This document shows, one piece after another, positions 35,884-45,280 of a DNA stretch of 64,000 nucleotides. Source of the DNA: ZC4RG20 sp963782445 (GTDB lineage Bacteria; Pseudomonadota; Gammaproteobacteria; Steroidobacterales; Rariloculaceae); NCBI GenBank assembly GCA_963782445.1, contig CAWAJM010000001.1:4350073-4414072 (forward strand), read 5' to 3'. The position numbers were made by a program, and so were the translations under genes. How positions within the stretch are numbered: position 1 is the stretch's first letter; each line of letters starts with the position of its first letter. The notes under the pieces were generated by a model, which saw nothing but the letters and a program-made list of their open reading frames with translations, was not told the origin of the DNA and did no database searches.

Positions 35884-36900
35884 TCAAGGCGCCGGAAAGA
35901 TCTCGATGCGGTCGGCCCGAAACGAACCCACCCAAAGCTCGTCTCCGACCTCGAGTACCGTCGTGCCCGCTCCAAAAGCGCTCGTGTCGGCCCGGCTCAA
36001 GACCTCGTGCACGGCGAGCGTGCGCGGATCGACCTTAACGGCCTTCCAATTTCCGTCGCCCTGACCGACGGCCCACAGCGAGCCGTCGCGTGCCCAATGC
36101 ACATTGTCGACGCGAAAGCCGAGCTGAACGTCGCGGCGCACGGGCGGCATGACGCCGCGTGACAGACGCGCCAGCGATTGGCTGCCCCATTCGGCCATAT
36201 AGAGCGTCTTTCCGTCGGCCGAGAGCTCGACCCCGTTGGCACCGGCGGCCTCGCTGCCCGGTACCTTCTGCCACCCGCTCGACTTATGCCATTCCCAGAG
36301 TTCGCCGTTGGCGCGGCCGGCCATCATCTCCTGCCTCGCGGCCGGGCCGCCGCCACGCGGCAGAAAGTTCGTCGTCACGAAGCCGCCATCCGGCAGGCCG
36401 CGCACCGAGTTCAAACCGATGGGGTCCGGCGCGACGACGCAGCCGACCCATGTTACGGCGGGCATCGCCTTCGCCGTGTCGATATCGAAGACTTCGATCG
36501 CCTCGCGCGCGCCGTGACCGACGGCGAAGACCCTGTAGACGGGACCCGCCGTCGGAGCGGCGTACAAGCCGTGCGTGAGGAGGCGGCCCTTGTCCGGCGG
36601 GCCGGGGCACCCCGGGTACGTTTGCGTGTCGGGACGGTCCTTGGCCGCCGCGGACGGATACGCCGTGTAGCTCTCGTGGTCGCGGACGCGGATCAGCCGC
36701 AAGCCCCCGCTGCCCACGTACGACGAGGCGGCCACCCAGTTGGGTCCGAGCGCGACGAGATCCTCGGGCGACTGCTGGCCGCAGACGAAGTTTGATGCGG
36801 GCTTGCACGCTGGCGGTTTCGATTGAGGCGGAGGCTGCGCCAGTGCCGGTCCGGCAGCGGCTCCGGCGAGGACGGCCAGCAGGATCACGGTTGCTCTCAC
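35884..36900 (-). CDS. Secreted SMP-30/arylesterase-like beta-propeller protein
   Basis: A 338-residue protein with a signal peptide (VILLAVLAGAAAGPALAQ), then a six-bladed propeller of the gluconolactonase/SMP-30/paraoxonase type: GLNSVRGLPDGGFVTTNF, AAGANGVELSADGKTLYMAE and VDNVHWARDGSLWAVGQGD are typical blade motifs. It may hydrolyse a lactone or ester in the periplasm. GTG 36900 has GAGGGGG seven bases upstream and starts right before the signal; the frame is open further upstream. It lies between G8 copies 1 and 2 on the opposite strand. Confidence 0.8.
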   Translation of the reverse strand: MRATVILLAVLAGAAAGPALAQPPPQSKPPACKPASNFVCGQQSPEDLVALGPNWVAASSYVGSGGLRLIRVRDHESYTAYPSAAAKDRPDTQTYPGCPGPPDKGRLLTHGLYAAPTAGPVYRVFAVGHGAREAIEVFDIDTAKAMPAVTWVGCVVAPDPIGLNSVRGLPDGGFVTTNFLPRGGGPAARQEMMAGRANGELWEWHKSSGWQKVPGSEAAGANGVELSADGKTLYMAEWGSQSLARLSRGVMPPVRRDVQLGFRVDNVHWARDGSLWAVGQGDGNWKAVKVDPRTLAVHEVLSRADTSAFGAGTTVLEVGDELWVGSFRADRIEIFPAP

Positions 36901-37377
36901 GACAGTCCCCCTCTTTTGCGACGTGGTAACGCATCGTACCGGGTTCCGGCTACGAGTGCAGTTCGAGCGGCCAAGGCCGTCCGTCCGCGGGACATCTCTC
37001 TCGTGAACGATCGCGGCCGGTCGCAAGCCGTCCATTTGTCGGCTCGGCGGCGCGATCCTCTTGGCCGTTGACCGCGATTTTCAGCTTCCTTGCATGCCCA
37101 CGAGGAGGTTTGAGGACCGCAGGGAGCAGTGTTCTGGAGCGGGGAATGGGCGCTTTTGGGGGAGTCCGCTTCACGGCGGTAGCCGCGCTGTCTCGGCGCC
37201 GCAGCGTCCGTACGCCTTTCCGGGCGCCCCACAGCGAAACGATGCCGGAGCGAGTCGATGGCACGGGGATCACCCCAGTTCTTTGCGCGGCGCGCGGTAG
37301 ATAAATTCAACAATGTCGGATTTGCGCGACGGGGCTCCGGGCGCGCGTTCATTCTGCGTTGACGAGGAAAAAGCGCA
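36901..37377. other. Intergenic region between divergent genes, nothing recognised
   Basis: About 480 bases between the propeller gene and the proton ATPase. Several short overlapping frames exist in both strands without family features. It should contain both promoters. GAGGAAA at 37363 is the ribosome site of the ATPase. Confidence 0.4.
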
Positions 37378-39867
37378 ATGGCACGTCATCCGAAAGACGC
37401 CCGGGGGCAGGGAGAGTCCGGCAGGCAGGCGGCCGAAGAGCTGAAGAAGCTCTCCATCGAGGAAGCCTTCAGGCGTCTCGACACGGCCGCCGAGGGCCTC
37501 AGCGACGCGCAGGCGAAGCAGCGCGCCGAAAAGTACGGCTACAACGAGCTGCCCGAGAAGCGTGAGAGCCCGCTATCGGAATTCCTCTCGTATTTCCGCG
37601 GGACGATTCCCTACATGATCATGACCGCCGCCGTCGTATCGGGCGTCCTCCGAGACTACGTCACCCTGGCCGTCATCGCGACGCTCCTCTTCGTCAACGC
37701 GTTCATAGGCTTTCGCGAAGAGCGGCAGGCGGGGGATGCTATCGACGCCTTGAAGAAGAAGCTCGCGGTTCGGGCGAACACCAAGCGCGGCGAAAAGTGG
37801 CGGGAGATCGACGCGAGGGAGCTGGTGCCGGGGGACATCGTCCGCCTCAGGATCGGCAACGTAATTCCGGCCGACGCTAAACTTCTGCAAGGAGATTCGG
37901 TGAAGGTCGACGAGTCGGCCCTCACGGGCGAATCGATGCCCGTGGATCATGACGCGGGTGACACGGTGTATTCGGGGTCCATCCTGAAGCAGGGGGAAAT
38001 CGACGCCGTCGTGTACGGCACGGGAACCAATACGTTCTACGGCCGGACCGCTCAACTCGTCGAGGCGGCCAAGACCAGGAGCCACCTGCAAATCGCCATC
38101 ATGAAGATGGCGGACTACCTGCTGGTCATCGGCGTAGTGCTCGCGGCGGTGATCGTCGGAGTCATCGTCAGCCGGCACGGCGGAATTCTGGAGGCGGTGC
38201 AGTTTGTCCTGGTTCTGATCGTCGCTTCTGTGCCCGTGGCCATGCCGGCGGTGCTGTCCATCACGATGGCGCTCGGGGCGAGCAAGCTCGCCCAGAAGAA
38301 AGCCGTCGTCACAAAGCTGTCTTCCGTGGAGGAGGTCGCCGGCGTGGATGTGCTGTGCTCGGACAAGACCGGCACGCTGACCCAGGCGAGATTGACCCCG
38401 CAGCGCCCTTTCACGATCGAGGGCGTGGATGCCGCCGAGGTCGTCTTCAGCGGCGCGTTGGCCTCGCGGGAAGAAGACCAGGACCCGATCGATCTTGCGG
38501 TGCTCAGCGGAGTGGAGGACAAGGAAAAGCTCAGGTCCTTTTCGATCGAGCACTTCTCGCCCTTCGATCCCGTACACAAGCGCACCGAGGCCAAGGTGAA
38601 GGGACCGGACGGCAGGATCTTCAGGACCGCCAAGGGCGCGCCTCAGGTCATCCTCGGACTCGATCCGGAGGGCTCGAAGATCAAGGAGGACTTCGACCGG
38701 GCCATCGCGGAGTTCGCGGGCAGAGGCTTCCGGTCGCTGGGGGTGGCGCGCGCCGAAGACGATGGCCCATGGCGGTTCATCGGTATCATCCCGCTGTCCG
38801 ATCCGATCAGGGAAGACTCCAAGTCCACCATCGAGACGGCGGAGAAGCTGGGACTCAGAATCAAGATGGTAACGGGCGACCAGGTCGCGATCGCCAAGGA
38901 GATCGCCCGGCAGCTGGGGCTGGGTACCAACATCCTGGACGCCTCGGTGTTCGCCGAAACGAAACACCACGAGGCCGGGCAGCTCGGCGACGAGATAGAG
39001 CAGGCGGACGGCTTCGCTCAGGTCTTTCCCGAGCACAAGTATCACATCGTGGAAGTGCTGCAACAGAAGAGTCACATCGTCGGTATGACGGGTGACGGAG
39101 TCAATGATGCCCCGGCCTTGAAGAAGTCCGACGCCGGAATCGCGGTGTCCGGAGCCACGGACGCAGCCCGGTCGGCCGCGAGCATCGCCCTGCTGGACCC
39201 CGGCCTGTCCGTCATCGTCGAGGCGATCCGCGAAGCGCGGCGGATCTTCGAACGCATGCTCAGCTATGCCGTCTACCGCATTTCGGAGACCATCGCTCTG
39301 CTGGGATTCATCACCATCGTCGTCGTGGCTTTCAGGACGTACCCGGTGACGCCCATCATGATCGTCTTTCTGGCCATCCTGAATGACGGATCCATTCTTT
39401 CGATTGCCTACGACAACACGCGTTCCGCGGCTGAGCCGCTGCGCTGGAACATGACGTTCGTCATGGGCCTCGCGTCGGTACTCGGCGCGTACGCAATCGC
39501 CCGCTCGCTCGGCATCTATGCGATCAGCACGGATCTGCTCAGCCTCGATGCGGACCAGGTTAGGACGATGATCTACCTGAACCTCTCCGTGGGCGGAATC
39601 TTGACTCTTTATGCCGCTCGCACCCGCGGCCCGTTCTGGTCGGTGGCGCCGGCGCGCGCACTGCTGCTGGTCACGGGAGGGGGACAGGTATTGGCGACCT
39701 TCATCGCCGTCTACGGTTTCCTCGTTACGCCCATAGGCTGGGCCAACGCCGGTATCGTATGGCTGTATTGCTCGCTTCTGTTCCTGCTGCAGGATCGGGT
39801 CAAGCTGGCCGGACGCAGGATATTCAGCGAGGAACACTCGGGCTATTTCGGCCGCCACGCCCAATAG
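37378..39867 (+). CDS. P-type proton-exporting ATPase (P3A)
   Basis: An 829-residue plasma-membrane H+-ATPase-type pump. The cation-ATPase N-terminal domain (YGYNELPEK), actuator motif (ALTGES), phosphorylated Asp329 in CSDKTGTLTQ, and the hinge MTGDGVNDAPALK are all present. Membrane helices 5-6 with VASVPVAMPAVLS fit the P3A group, and the shortness fits bacterial and archaeal members. It uses ATP to expel protons, which can support acid resistance or membrane potential. No regulatory C-terminal extension is seen. The DUF1614 gene converges with a 9-base gap. Confidence 0.95.
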   Translation: MARHPKDARGQGESGRQAAEELKKLSIEEAFRRLDTAAEGLSDAQAKQRAEKYGYNELPEKRESPLSEFLSYFRGTIPYMIMTAAVVSGVLRDYVTLAVIATLLFVNAFIGFREERQAGDAIDALKKKLAVRANTKRGEKWREIDARELVPGDIVRLRIGNVIPADAKLLQGDSVKVDESALTGESMPVDHDAGDTVYSGSILKQGEIDAVVYGTGTNTFYGRTAQLVEAAKTRSHLQIAIMKMADYLLVIGVVLAAVIVGVIVSRHGGILEAVQFVLVLIVASVPVAMPAVLSITMALGASKLAQKKAVVTKLSSVEEVAGVDVLCSDKTGTLTQARLTPQRPFTIEGVDAAEVVFSGALASREEDQDPIDLAVLSGVEDKEKLRSFSIEHFSPFDPVHKRTEAKVKGPDGRIFRTAKGAPQVILGLDPEGSKIKEDFDRAIAEFAGRGFRSLGVARAEDDGPWRFIGIIPLSDPIREDSKSTIETAEKLGLRIKMVTGDQVAIAKEIARQLGLGTNILDASVFAETKHHEAGQLGDEIEQADGFAQVFPEHKYHIVEVLQQKSHIVGMTGDGVNDAPALKKSDAGIAVSGATDAARSAASIALLDPGLSVIVEAIREARRIFERMLSYAVYRISETIALLGFITIVVVAFRTYPVTPIMIVFLAILNDGSILSIAYDNTRSAAEPLRWNMTFVMGLASVLGAYAIARSLGIYAISTDLLSLDADQVRTMIYLNLSVGGILTLYAARTRGPFWSVAPARALLLVTGGGQVLATFIAVYGFLVTPIGWANAGIVWLYCSLLFLLQDRVKLAGRRIFSEEHSGYFGRHAQ

Positions 39868-39875
39868 GTCGCCGA

Positions 39876-40604
39876 CTACGGGCCGCGCGCCTGCTCGTCC
39901 TTCGAGTCGATCCGCAGCCGGTGCGGGGGCACGAGGCTGGCCAGGAGCACCGCCACGAGGCCGGTCAGAAAGATACCATCGAATTTTCCGGCGCCGCCGA
40001 TCGAGGCCACCGGTGCGCCGAGGCCGCTGACGCTGCCCAAATTCAACAGGTCCGCGCCGATCAGCGTCCCCAGACTGCCGGCCACGTAGGCGAGCGGAGC
40101 GGCGCGGACGCGCGCGATGAGGATCGCGACGATGGCCGTGATAAGCGGCGGCACGAATACCGGTTCCGCGATACCAACCCCGGGCACGGGGTGGGCCATG
40201 ATATGCACGACGACGGTGACGATCGCCACGGCGGCCAAGCCGCTGATGTAGAGCCTGTTCTTCACGATCAGGTACAGCGACAGCAGCACCGGAACGACCG
40301 CGCCGCCGACGTTCACGGCGATCGTTGTGCCGGGCGCCTGCGTGACCAGCGGGACTACGTACTGCATGCCGAAATAGTCCACGATGCCTTGCCCATAGAT
40401 CTTCTCGGGCGGCAAGCGGGCGATCGGAATGTTCACGTAGCTGCCGACGAAGGACAGAAAGAGCATTGCGAACATCAGGCGAGGGCTCACGCCGACGTGC
40501 TGATAGACGAACTGAACGATACGCAGCTCGATCAAGAGCATGACGAGCGCGAAGAACACAAACAGCGCCAGGAGGAATGGCGGTGAGAGTGGAAAGTAGT
40601 TCAT
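39876..40604 (-). CDS. DUF1614 integral membrane protein
   Basis: A 242-residue protein with about seven hydrophobic helices and the DUF1614 features FLSFVGSYVNIPIA, AVNVGGAVVPVLLSLYL and the late GAGKFDGIFLTG. Family function is not established, though its members recur in soil bacteria and archaea. It converges on the proton ATPase gene. Confidence 0.87.
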   Translation of the reverse strand: MNYFPLSPPFLLALFVFFALVMLLIELRIVQFVYQHVGVSPRLMFAMLFLSFVGSYVNIPIARLPPEKIYGQGIVDYFGMQYVVPLVTQAPGTTIAVNVGGAVVPVLLSLYLIVKNRLYISGLAAVAIVTVVVHIMAHPVPGVGIAEPVFVPPLITAIVAILIARVRAAPLAYVAGSLGTLIGADLLNLGSVSGLGAPVASIGGAGKFDGIFLTGLVAVLLASLVPPHRLRIDSKDEQARGP

Positions 40605-40721
40605 GATGTTGCGACCTCGAATTCATTGCGCTCCGCGATTCCGAGTATCGACCGCGGCCGCCGCAAAGAGCAACGGCGCGCGATGCCGATATTAAAGCCG
40701 GCGAATGTGGGCTCATACGAT

Positions 40722-41990
40722 CGCATAGGGCAGTCGCCCGCGGGTTCAGCCGCCAGCCTGTTGCCCTTCGATCGCTTGACTGTTATACGATGGCGGTCGG
40801 GAGAATCGTTTTTATTTGCCGCTCAAATGCGGATCCGGGCCTTCTTCGAGCACGGGGGATTGATGCCGTGAGAAAACAATATCGCTCGTTCCTTCCTGCA
40901 TTGCTCTTTCCAGCCCTTTTCCTCCTCAGCGTAAGCGCTGATGTCGAGGCTCAGCAAGGAAGCTCTTCGCAGGCTGCTGGGGCGCTCTGGTCCAATCCTG
41001 CCACCTGGCCTTCCGGGAAAGTGCCAGGGGAAGGCGATAAGGTCACGATTGGGCGGGGTATGAACGTGGTCCTCGATGTCAGTCCGCCGCCGCTGCACGG
41101 TTTGACGATCGACGGCAAACTCAGCTTTTCAAACAATGCCGACCTTGAACTCACCACGGAGTGGGTCTTGATACACGGGGAGCTGGACATCGGCAGCGAA
41201 ACCCACCCCCACACGCGCAAGGCGACCATCACCCTCACCGATAACGTCCCCGATGAAAACATCAGTGGCATGGGTGACCGCGGGATCATGCTCCTGGGCG
41301 GAATCCTGAGCCTGCACGGGGATCGGGAGAATTCCTGGACCAAGCTGGCCAAGACGGCCGAAGCAGGCAGCAACACCATAGAACGTCCTGAACGCCGCCG
41401 GCTGGCGGGTCGGTGACGCGATTGTCCTCGCGTCCACGGATTACGACCCTTATCAGGCCGAGAGGCGGACCATTTCCGCCATCAAGGGCAATACGATCAC
41501 GCTGGACGAGAAGCTCAACTACATGCATTACGGCAAGATCACGTTCGGCGTGGATGAACGTGGCGAAGTCGGCATGCTGACGCGCAATATCCTTATCCAG
41601 TCTTCGCCCGACTCGGAAAAGACCCTCTTCGGCGGGCACGTGATGGCGATGGTCGGGAGCAAAATGTACGTCTCCGGCGTCGAGTTCAATCGCATGGGTC
41701 AGAACCTGCATCTGGCCCGGTATCCGATCCACTGGCATCTGGTCGGCGATGCGAAAGGGCAGTACATCCAGAACTCCGCGATTCACGACACCTACAGCCG
41801 CTGCGTGACCGTGCATGGCACAAACTTCGTACGCGTCGAAAACAATGTGACCTACAACAACATCGGTCACTGCTTCTTCCTCGAAGACGGCGCCGAGCAC
41901 GGCAACGAATTCGTTCACAACTTAGGCATCCTGACCAAGTGCCATCCGGACAAGCCGTGCGTCCCGACCAACCTCGCCGCAGCTGGAGAG
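40722..41990 (+). repeat. Long near-identical repeat, copy 2
   Basis: Direct repeat of 32733-34000, offset 7989 bases up to the inserted G at 41381 and 7990 after it. The identity begins at CGCATAGGGCAGTCGCCCGC, about 145 bases before the start codon, and ends at AGCTGGAGAG. Confidence 0.85.
40868..41416 (+). CDS. G8-domain protein copy 2, N-terminal fragment (frameshifted)
   Basis: A 182-residue product carrying the signal peptide and complete G8 domain of copy 1. An extra G at 41381 (ACC ATA GAA instead of ACC ATA AAC) shifts the frame, so the last 15 residues are out-of-frame and end at TGA 41416. The downstream part of the gene is open from 41523. Whether this short G8-only protein is made and used is unknown. 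It may be a pseudogene half or a sequencing error. Confidence 0.7.
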   Translation: MRKQYRSFLPALLFPALFLLSVSADVEAQQGSSSQAAGALWSNPATWPSGKVPGEGDKVTIGRGMNVVLDVSPPPLHGLTIDGKLSFSNNADLELTTEWVLIHGELDIGSETHPHTRKATITLTDNVPDENISGMGDRGIMLLGGILSLHGDRENSWTKLAKTAEAGSNTIERPERRRLAGR

Positions 41991-43613
41991 AGCCCAAACT
42001 ACGATAATCGCCAGGCCATCAGAGCCAATGGCCAGTCTGCCAAGGATGTCCTGATCCCTTCCGACAACACGGCGTCGACGTTCTGGATTACCAACCCCGA
42101 CAACATCTACGTGGATAACGTCGCCGCGGGTTCCGAAGCGACAGGCTTCTGGATGTCGTTGCCGGAGCACCCGACGGGCGCGTTCGAAGGCACGGATATC
42201 AGCAAAGCAACCTGGCCGCGTCGAACGAAACTCCGCGAGTTCAAGGGCAACGTCGCCCACTCCAACTACGACGGGTTCATGTTCGACCGAAACGTTGCGC
42301 CCGATGGCACCTTCTTTGTTACCGGCAGCGCGCATATCCCCAAGGAAGATCCCGCTGACCCGAACAGCAAGACGGTGGAATCGGTCTTCGAGGATCTCAC
42401 CGCCTACAAGAACCGCAATGGCGGCATCTGGGGCCGCGGTGAGATGCACGTATTCAGGAACGTGAAGCTGGCCGACAACGCCATGGGCTATACCCATGCG
42501 TCTGGCTCGGCCGGTCGAGATCCCTTTACGTCGAGGGTCGTGGACTCGCTGTTCGTGGGCGAAACCGAGAACATCGGCAACCCCAGGACCGCCGCGGAAA
42601 AGGCTTACGGCCGCAGTTTACCGAAGCCGCAAATGCCGGATTACCCGATTCGTGGCTACGAGTACTACGATTACCGTCATGACGTGGTGAACGACACGTT
42701 CGTCAACTACGAGGACAATGCCACTCGCAAGACGGGAGCGCTCTCGTACCTGATGTATACGAGCGCTGGGGTCAGCACCGAAAACTCCATCGAGGGCGCG
42801 AAATTCGTCAACGCCAAGCCCGTCTATTTCCCGCCGATGGAGCGCAAGTGGGGCAGCGACAATTTAGGCGGCGTGGCCTGGAGGACCGCGGTATTCCACG
42901 ACAAGGACGGCTCGGTCGGCGGTATTCCCAATTCCTACATTCTCATCAACGACGGCGTCAACGACAGCATCGCAGCCGACCCAGAAGACTGTGAGTTCAA
43001 GCCCGCCTGGAACGCTGCGGTGTGCAGGGGCGATATCGGACGCCTGAGTTTCGGCGCCCCCGGCGGCGGATTCAGGGGTTTCGGCGCTTTTGGCGCTCGT
43101 GGCCGGGGTGCCCCGAGAGCCGGTGGTGCCGGTACGGGCGCAGCTGCAGGTGGCGGCGGGTTCGGCAGACCTGGTGGCCCAGGCGCAGTGACCCCCATCA
43201 CCGTGGGTGCCGGTGTTCCTGGCGAAGCCGGTGGTCGCTTCGGCGGTGCCGGCAGAGCCCCCCAGCCGCCAGTCGTTCTCAGCCGCAACGGCAGGGACTA
43301 CACCGTCACGCGGAACCAAAGCAACGTGCGAGCCGGGACGGAGATCAAAGTGACCACCGAAAGACCGGACGTATTCCTCAACCTAAGGGAGATGGACAAA
43401 GGCTCCTGGGTCATTTTCCAACTGCCAGGATTCAAGACTGCAGCCTCGGGTACGCAGGAAAGCAGCCTGGATGCGCTGCGCAAATCCAACGACACCGCAT
43501 ACTTCAAGGATAAGGATTCCCTCTGGGTCAAGGTGGTCTCCAATGGTGATGGCGCTCGCGGCCCCATCGGCGGCGGCCCTGGCGGTGGAACCAGCGTCCA
43601 CGTCAGTCGCTAA
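41523..43613 (+). CDS. G8-domain protein copy 2, beta-helix part (separated by frameshift)
   Basis: A 696-residue frame from an internal ATG (MHYGKITFGVDERGE), continuing the beta-helix region of copy 1 to its end. It retains YPIHWHLVGD and GHCFFLEDGAEHGNE. The Gly-rich linker differs in sequence and length from copy 1 (GGGFRGFGAFGARGRG). The true reading frame extends upstream to the frameshift near 41381. Without the upstream signal peptide it could not be exported, so in this assembly the gene looks broken. The part after 41990 is a clear but diverged homologue of copy 1. Confidence 0.7.
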   Translation: MHYGKITFGVDERGEVGMLTRNILIQSSPDSEKTLFGGHVMAMVGSKMYVSGVEFNRMGQNLHLARYPIHWHLVGDAKGQYIQNSAIHDTYSRCVTVHGTNFVRVENNVTYNNIGHCFFLEDGAEHGNEFVHNLGILTKCHPDKPCVPTNLAAAGESPNYDNRQAIRANGQSAKDVLIPSDNTASTFWITNPDNIYVDNVAAGSEATGFWMSLPEHPTGAFEGTDISKATWPRRTKLREFKGNVAHSNYDGFMFDRNVAPDGTFFVTGSAHIPKEDPADPNSKTVESVFEDLTAYKNRNGGIWGRGEMHVFRNVKLADNAMGYTHASGSAGRDPFTSRVVDSLFVGETENIGNPRTAAEKAYGRSLPKPQMPDYPIRGYEYYDYRHDVVNDTFVNYEDNATRKTGALSYLMYTSAGVSTENSIEGAKFVNAKPVYFPPMERKWGSDNLGGVAWRTAVFHDKDGSVGGIPNSYILINDGVNDSIAADPEDCEFKPAWNAAVCRGDIGRLSFGAPGGGFRGFGAFGARGRGAPRAGGAGTGAAAGGGGFGRPGGPGAVTPITVGAGVPGEAGGRFGGAGRAPQPPVVLSRNGRDYTVTRNQSNVRAGTEIKVTTERPDVFLNLREMDKGSWVIFQLPGFKTAASGTQESSLDALRKSNDTAYFKDKDSLWVKVVSNGDGARGPIGGGPGGGTSVHVSR

Positions 43614-44079
43614 GCTGATCCGTATGAGCAAGAGCCCCGTCTCGACGCTGATCGGACTGTCTCTCGGGCCCGGCGGCGCCATCGGCCTCGGCCGCGACGA
43701 GCGCTGCGTTAACGGCGAGGAGATCGGATCTTCGCTTGCGGTCGACGAACGGCGGCATCACGGTGCTGCACGCGCGCGGCGACGCTGACCTCGCGACGGT
43801 CAACGGCGGCATCGATGTCGGCTTCCCCGTGACCGTTCGGGGGCACGCGAAGGATGCGGTACGAAGCCGCGCTTCTCGTCTCTCCGGACATGCGATAGGC
43901 CGCCTTCGACGACCTGCGATCCGCAAGCGAATGCGCCCGGGTCCCGTTCGGATGCAGAGGTTTCCGTCCTGTAGGGCTTTTCAGAATACTGTCCGCCGGG
44001 GCGTCGAGTGCTTTAGAGTGGTCGCGGGACAAAGAGGGGACACAATGGTCACGGTCACGTTCCGAAACGGAGGGGAGCA
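43614..44079. other. Junction region after G8 copy 2 with relics
   Basis: About 465 bases. The first 30 bases still resemble the copy-1 terminator, but only the left arm is present. A DUF4097-like relic (43736-43861) follows, then sequence without a recognisable gene until the GAGGGGAG ribosome site (44071-44078) directly before the next start. Confidence 0.5.
43736..43861 (+). pseudogene. Remnant of a DUF4097-like beta-repeat protein
   Basis: About 42 residues including STNGGITVLHARGD and ADLATVNGGIDVGFPVTVRG resemble the repeating strand pattern of DUF4097 (TVNGGIxxxFPVTVxG). It has no plausible N terminus and the frame loses similarity after about residue 40. Interpreted as a decayed fragment left at the edge of the duplicated unit. 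Confidence 0.45.
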
Positions 44080-45036
44080 ATGAGGAAATATTGGGTGGCA
44101 GGATTTTTGGCGATCGGGCTCGCGGGGGCGGCAGGCTTGGCTAATGCGAAGGTCAATTGCGACCGCAACTGCCTGAGCGACAAGCTTGATCAGTTCCTGC
44201 ACGCGGTCGTCGCCAAAGATCCGTCAAAGGCGAATCTCTGGATCGGCTTCCGGCAGACCCAGAACGCCCAGCTCACCGCGCCGGGCGAGGGGATCTGGAA
44301 GACCAATACCGGCATGGGCGCGCTCGAGCGGCGTTATTTCGATCCCGATACGCAGCAGGCCGAGTTTTACGGCACGATGAAGGAGGGCGACTCGTCGGCC
44401 ATCGTCTCGCTCCGAATGAAGCTCCATGGTGACCAGATCGGCGAGGCGGAATGGCATATCTCGCGCTCGACCGATCCCGACATCATGGGGACCAAGGAAC
44501 GCACCGTCTTCGACCTCGACAATCTGCTCAAGAACCCGCCGCCGCAACGCGTGGTCCCGAACAACGAGCGCCATCCCCGCGACGAGCTGGTCGCGGCGGT
44601 CAACAGCTATTTCGACGGCATCACCGCCGGGACGGGCCGCCATGTCCAGGCGAATCCCGGCTGCTACCGGCTCGAGAACGGCGTCGGCGGCCCTCAATGG
44701 GCCAATCGACCGGTGCCGAAGGCCGACCAGGATTTCGAGAGTCAGACCGATTGCCGCACCGGTTATGGCGGGCTGGGTATCATCAACGTTACCGGGCGTC
44801 GCTATCTCATGGTGGACGCGGAAGCCCAGGTCGTGGTCGCCTCGGCGATCTTCATCCGAGAGCCCCTGAATCCCAAGCGCCGCAACTGCTTCATGGAGAT
44901 CTTCTTCCTGGACGGCGGGAAAATCAGCAGGGTCTACGCCGCCATGGTCTACGCCGATCCCCTGCTGCCGATGCCCAACTGGCCGCCTTATGACGGCCAT
45001 TACCCAGTCAGTCAGAACCTCGTTCTGCATCGGTGA
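44080..45036 (+). CDS. Secreted protein of unknown function
   Basis: A 318-residue protein with a clear signal peptide (AGFLAIGLAGAAGLANA). The mature part begins CDRNCLSDKLDQFLHAVVAKDP and has paired domains with Cys, which resemble DUF8021 or SnoaL-like (NTF2 fold) proteins, but I am not certain. ATG 44080 is preceded by GAGGGGAG. A terminator follows. Its 3' flank has hairpins of the kind spread through alphaproteobacterial (sphingomonad) genomes, which could mean transfer. Function unknown. Confidence 0.75.
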   Translation: MRKYWVAGFLAIGLAGAAGLANAKVNCDRNCLSDKLDQFLHAVVAKDPSKANLWIGFRQTQNAQLTAPGEGIWKTNTGMGALERRYFDPDTQQAEFYGTMKEGDSSAIVSLRMKLHGDQIGEAEWHISRSTDPDIMGTKERTVFDLDNLLKNPPPQRVVPNNERHPRDELVAAVNSYFDGITAGTGRHVQANPGCYRLENGVGGPQWANRPVPKADQDFESQTDCRTGYGGLGIINVTGRRYLMVDAEAQVVVASAIFIREPLNPKRRNCFMEIFFLDGGKISRVYAAMVYADPLLPMPNWPPYDGHYPVSQNLVLHR

Positions 45037-45044
45037 CGGTGTTT

Positions 45045-45066
45045 CCCCCATCGAGGGGGCACTTTT
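45045..45066 (+). terminator. Rho-independent terminator after the unknown secreted gene
   Basis: CCCCC-ATCGA-GGGGG hairpin 9 bases after the stop, followed by CACTTTTCT. Short stem but with T-tract. Confidence 0.6.
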
Positions 45067-45087
45067 CTATGGAGCACGACGCCGAAT

Positions 45088-45108
45088 CCTCTCCCTTGAT
45101 GGGAGAGG
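45088..45108. repeat. Perfect palindromic hairpin CCTCTCCC-ttgat-GGGAGAGG
   Basis: An 8-bp perfect inverted repeat with 5-base loop in the gap between the unknown secreted gene and G8 copy 3. It resembles small intergenic repeats common in alphaproteobacteria. A single copy is seen in the window. Confidence 0.5.
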
Positions 45109-45280
45109 CCGACGGCGAACAAGGCCATCTCGCGCGCACGCGATTTGCGGGGCGGAGTTCCGGGCTGAGCGACGGGAATGGCCGCCCTCCTTTTGTGACC
45201 GCCGCCGCCGGGTGGGCGCGAACCCTAGCCGAGAACCCACAAGGCCGTCCGCGTGGCTACTCCTGGCTGCAGCTTTCAGC

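Noticed and set aside
36901..37377. Overlapping short frames upstream of the proton ATPase
   Set aside because: Inconsistent frames on both strands without motifs; treated as a promoter region.
41375..41390. Programmed frameshift to join the two parts of G8 copies 2 and 3
   Set aside because: No slippery heptamer, and the intact copy 1 simply lacks the extra base; mutation or sequence error is simpler.
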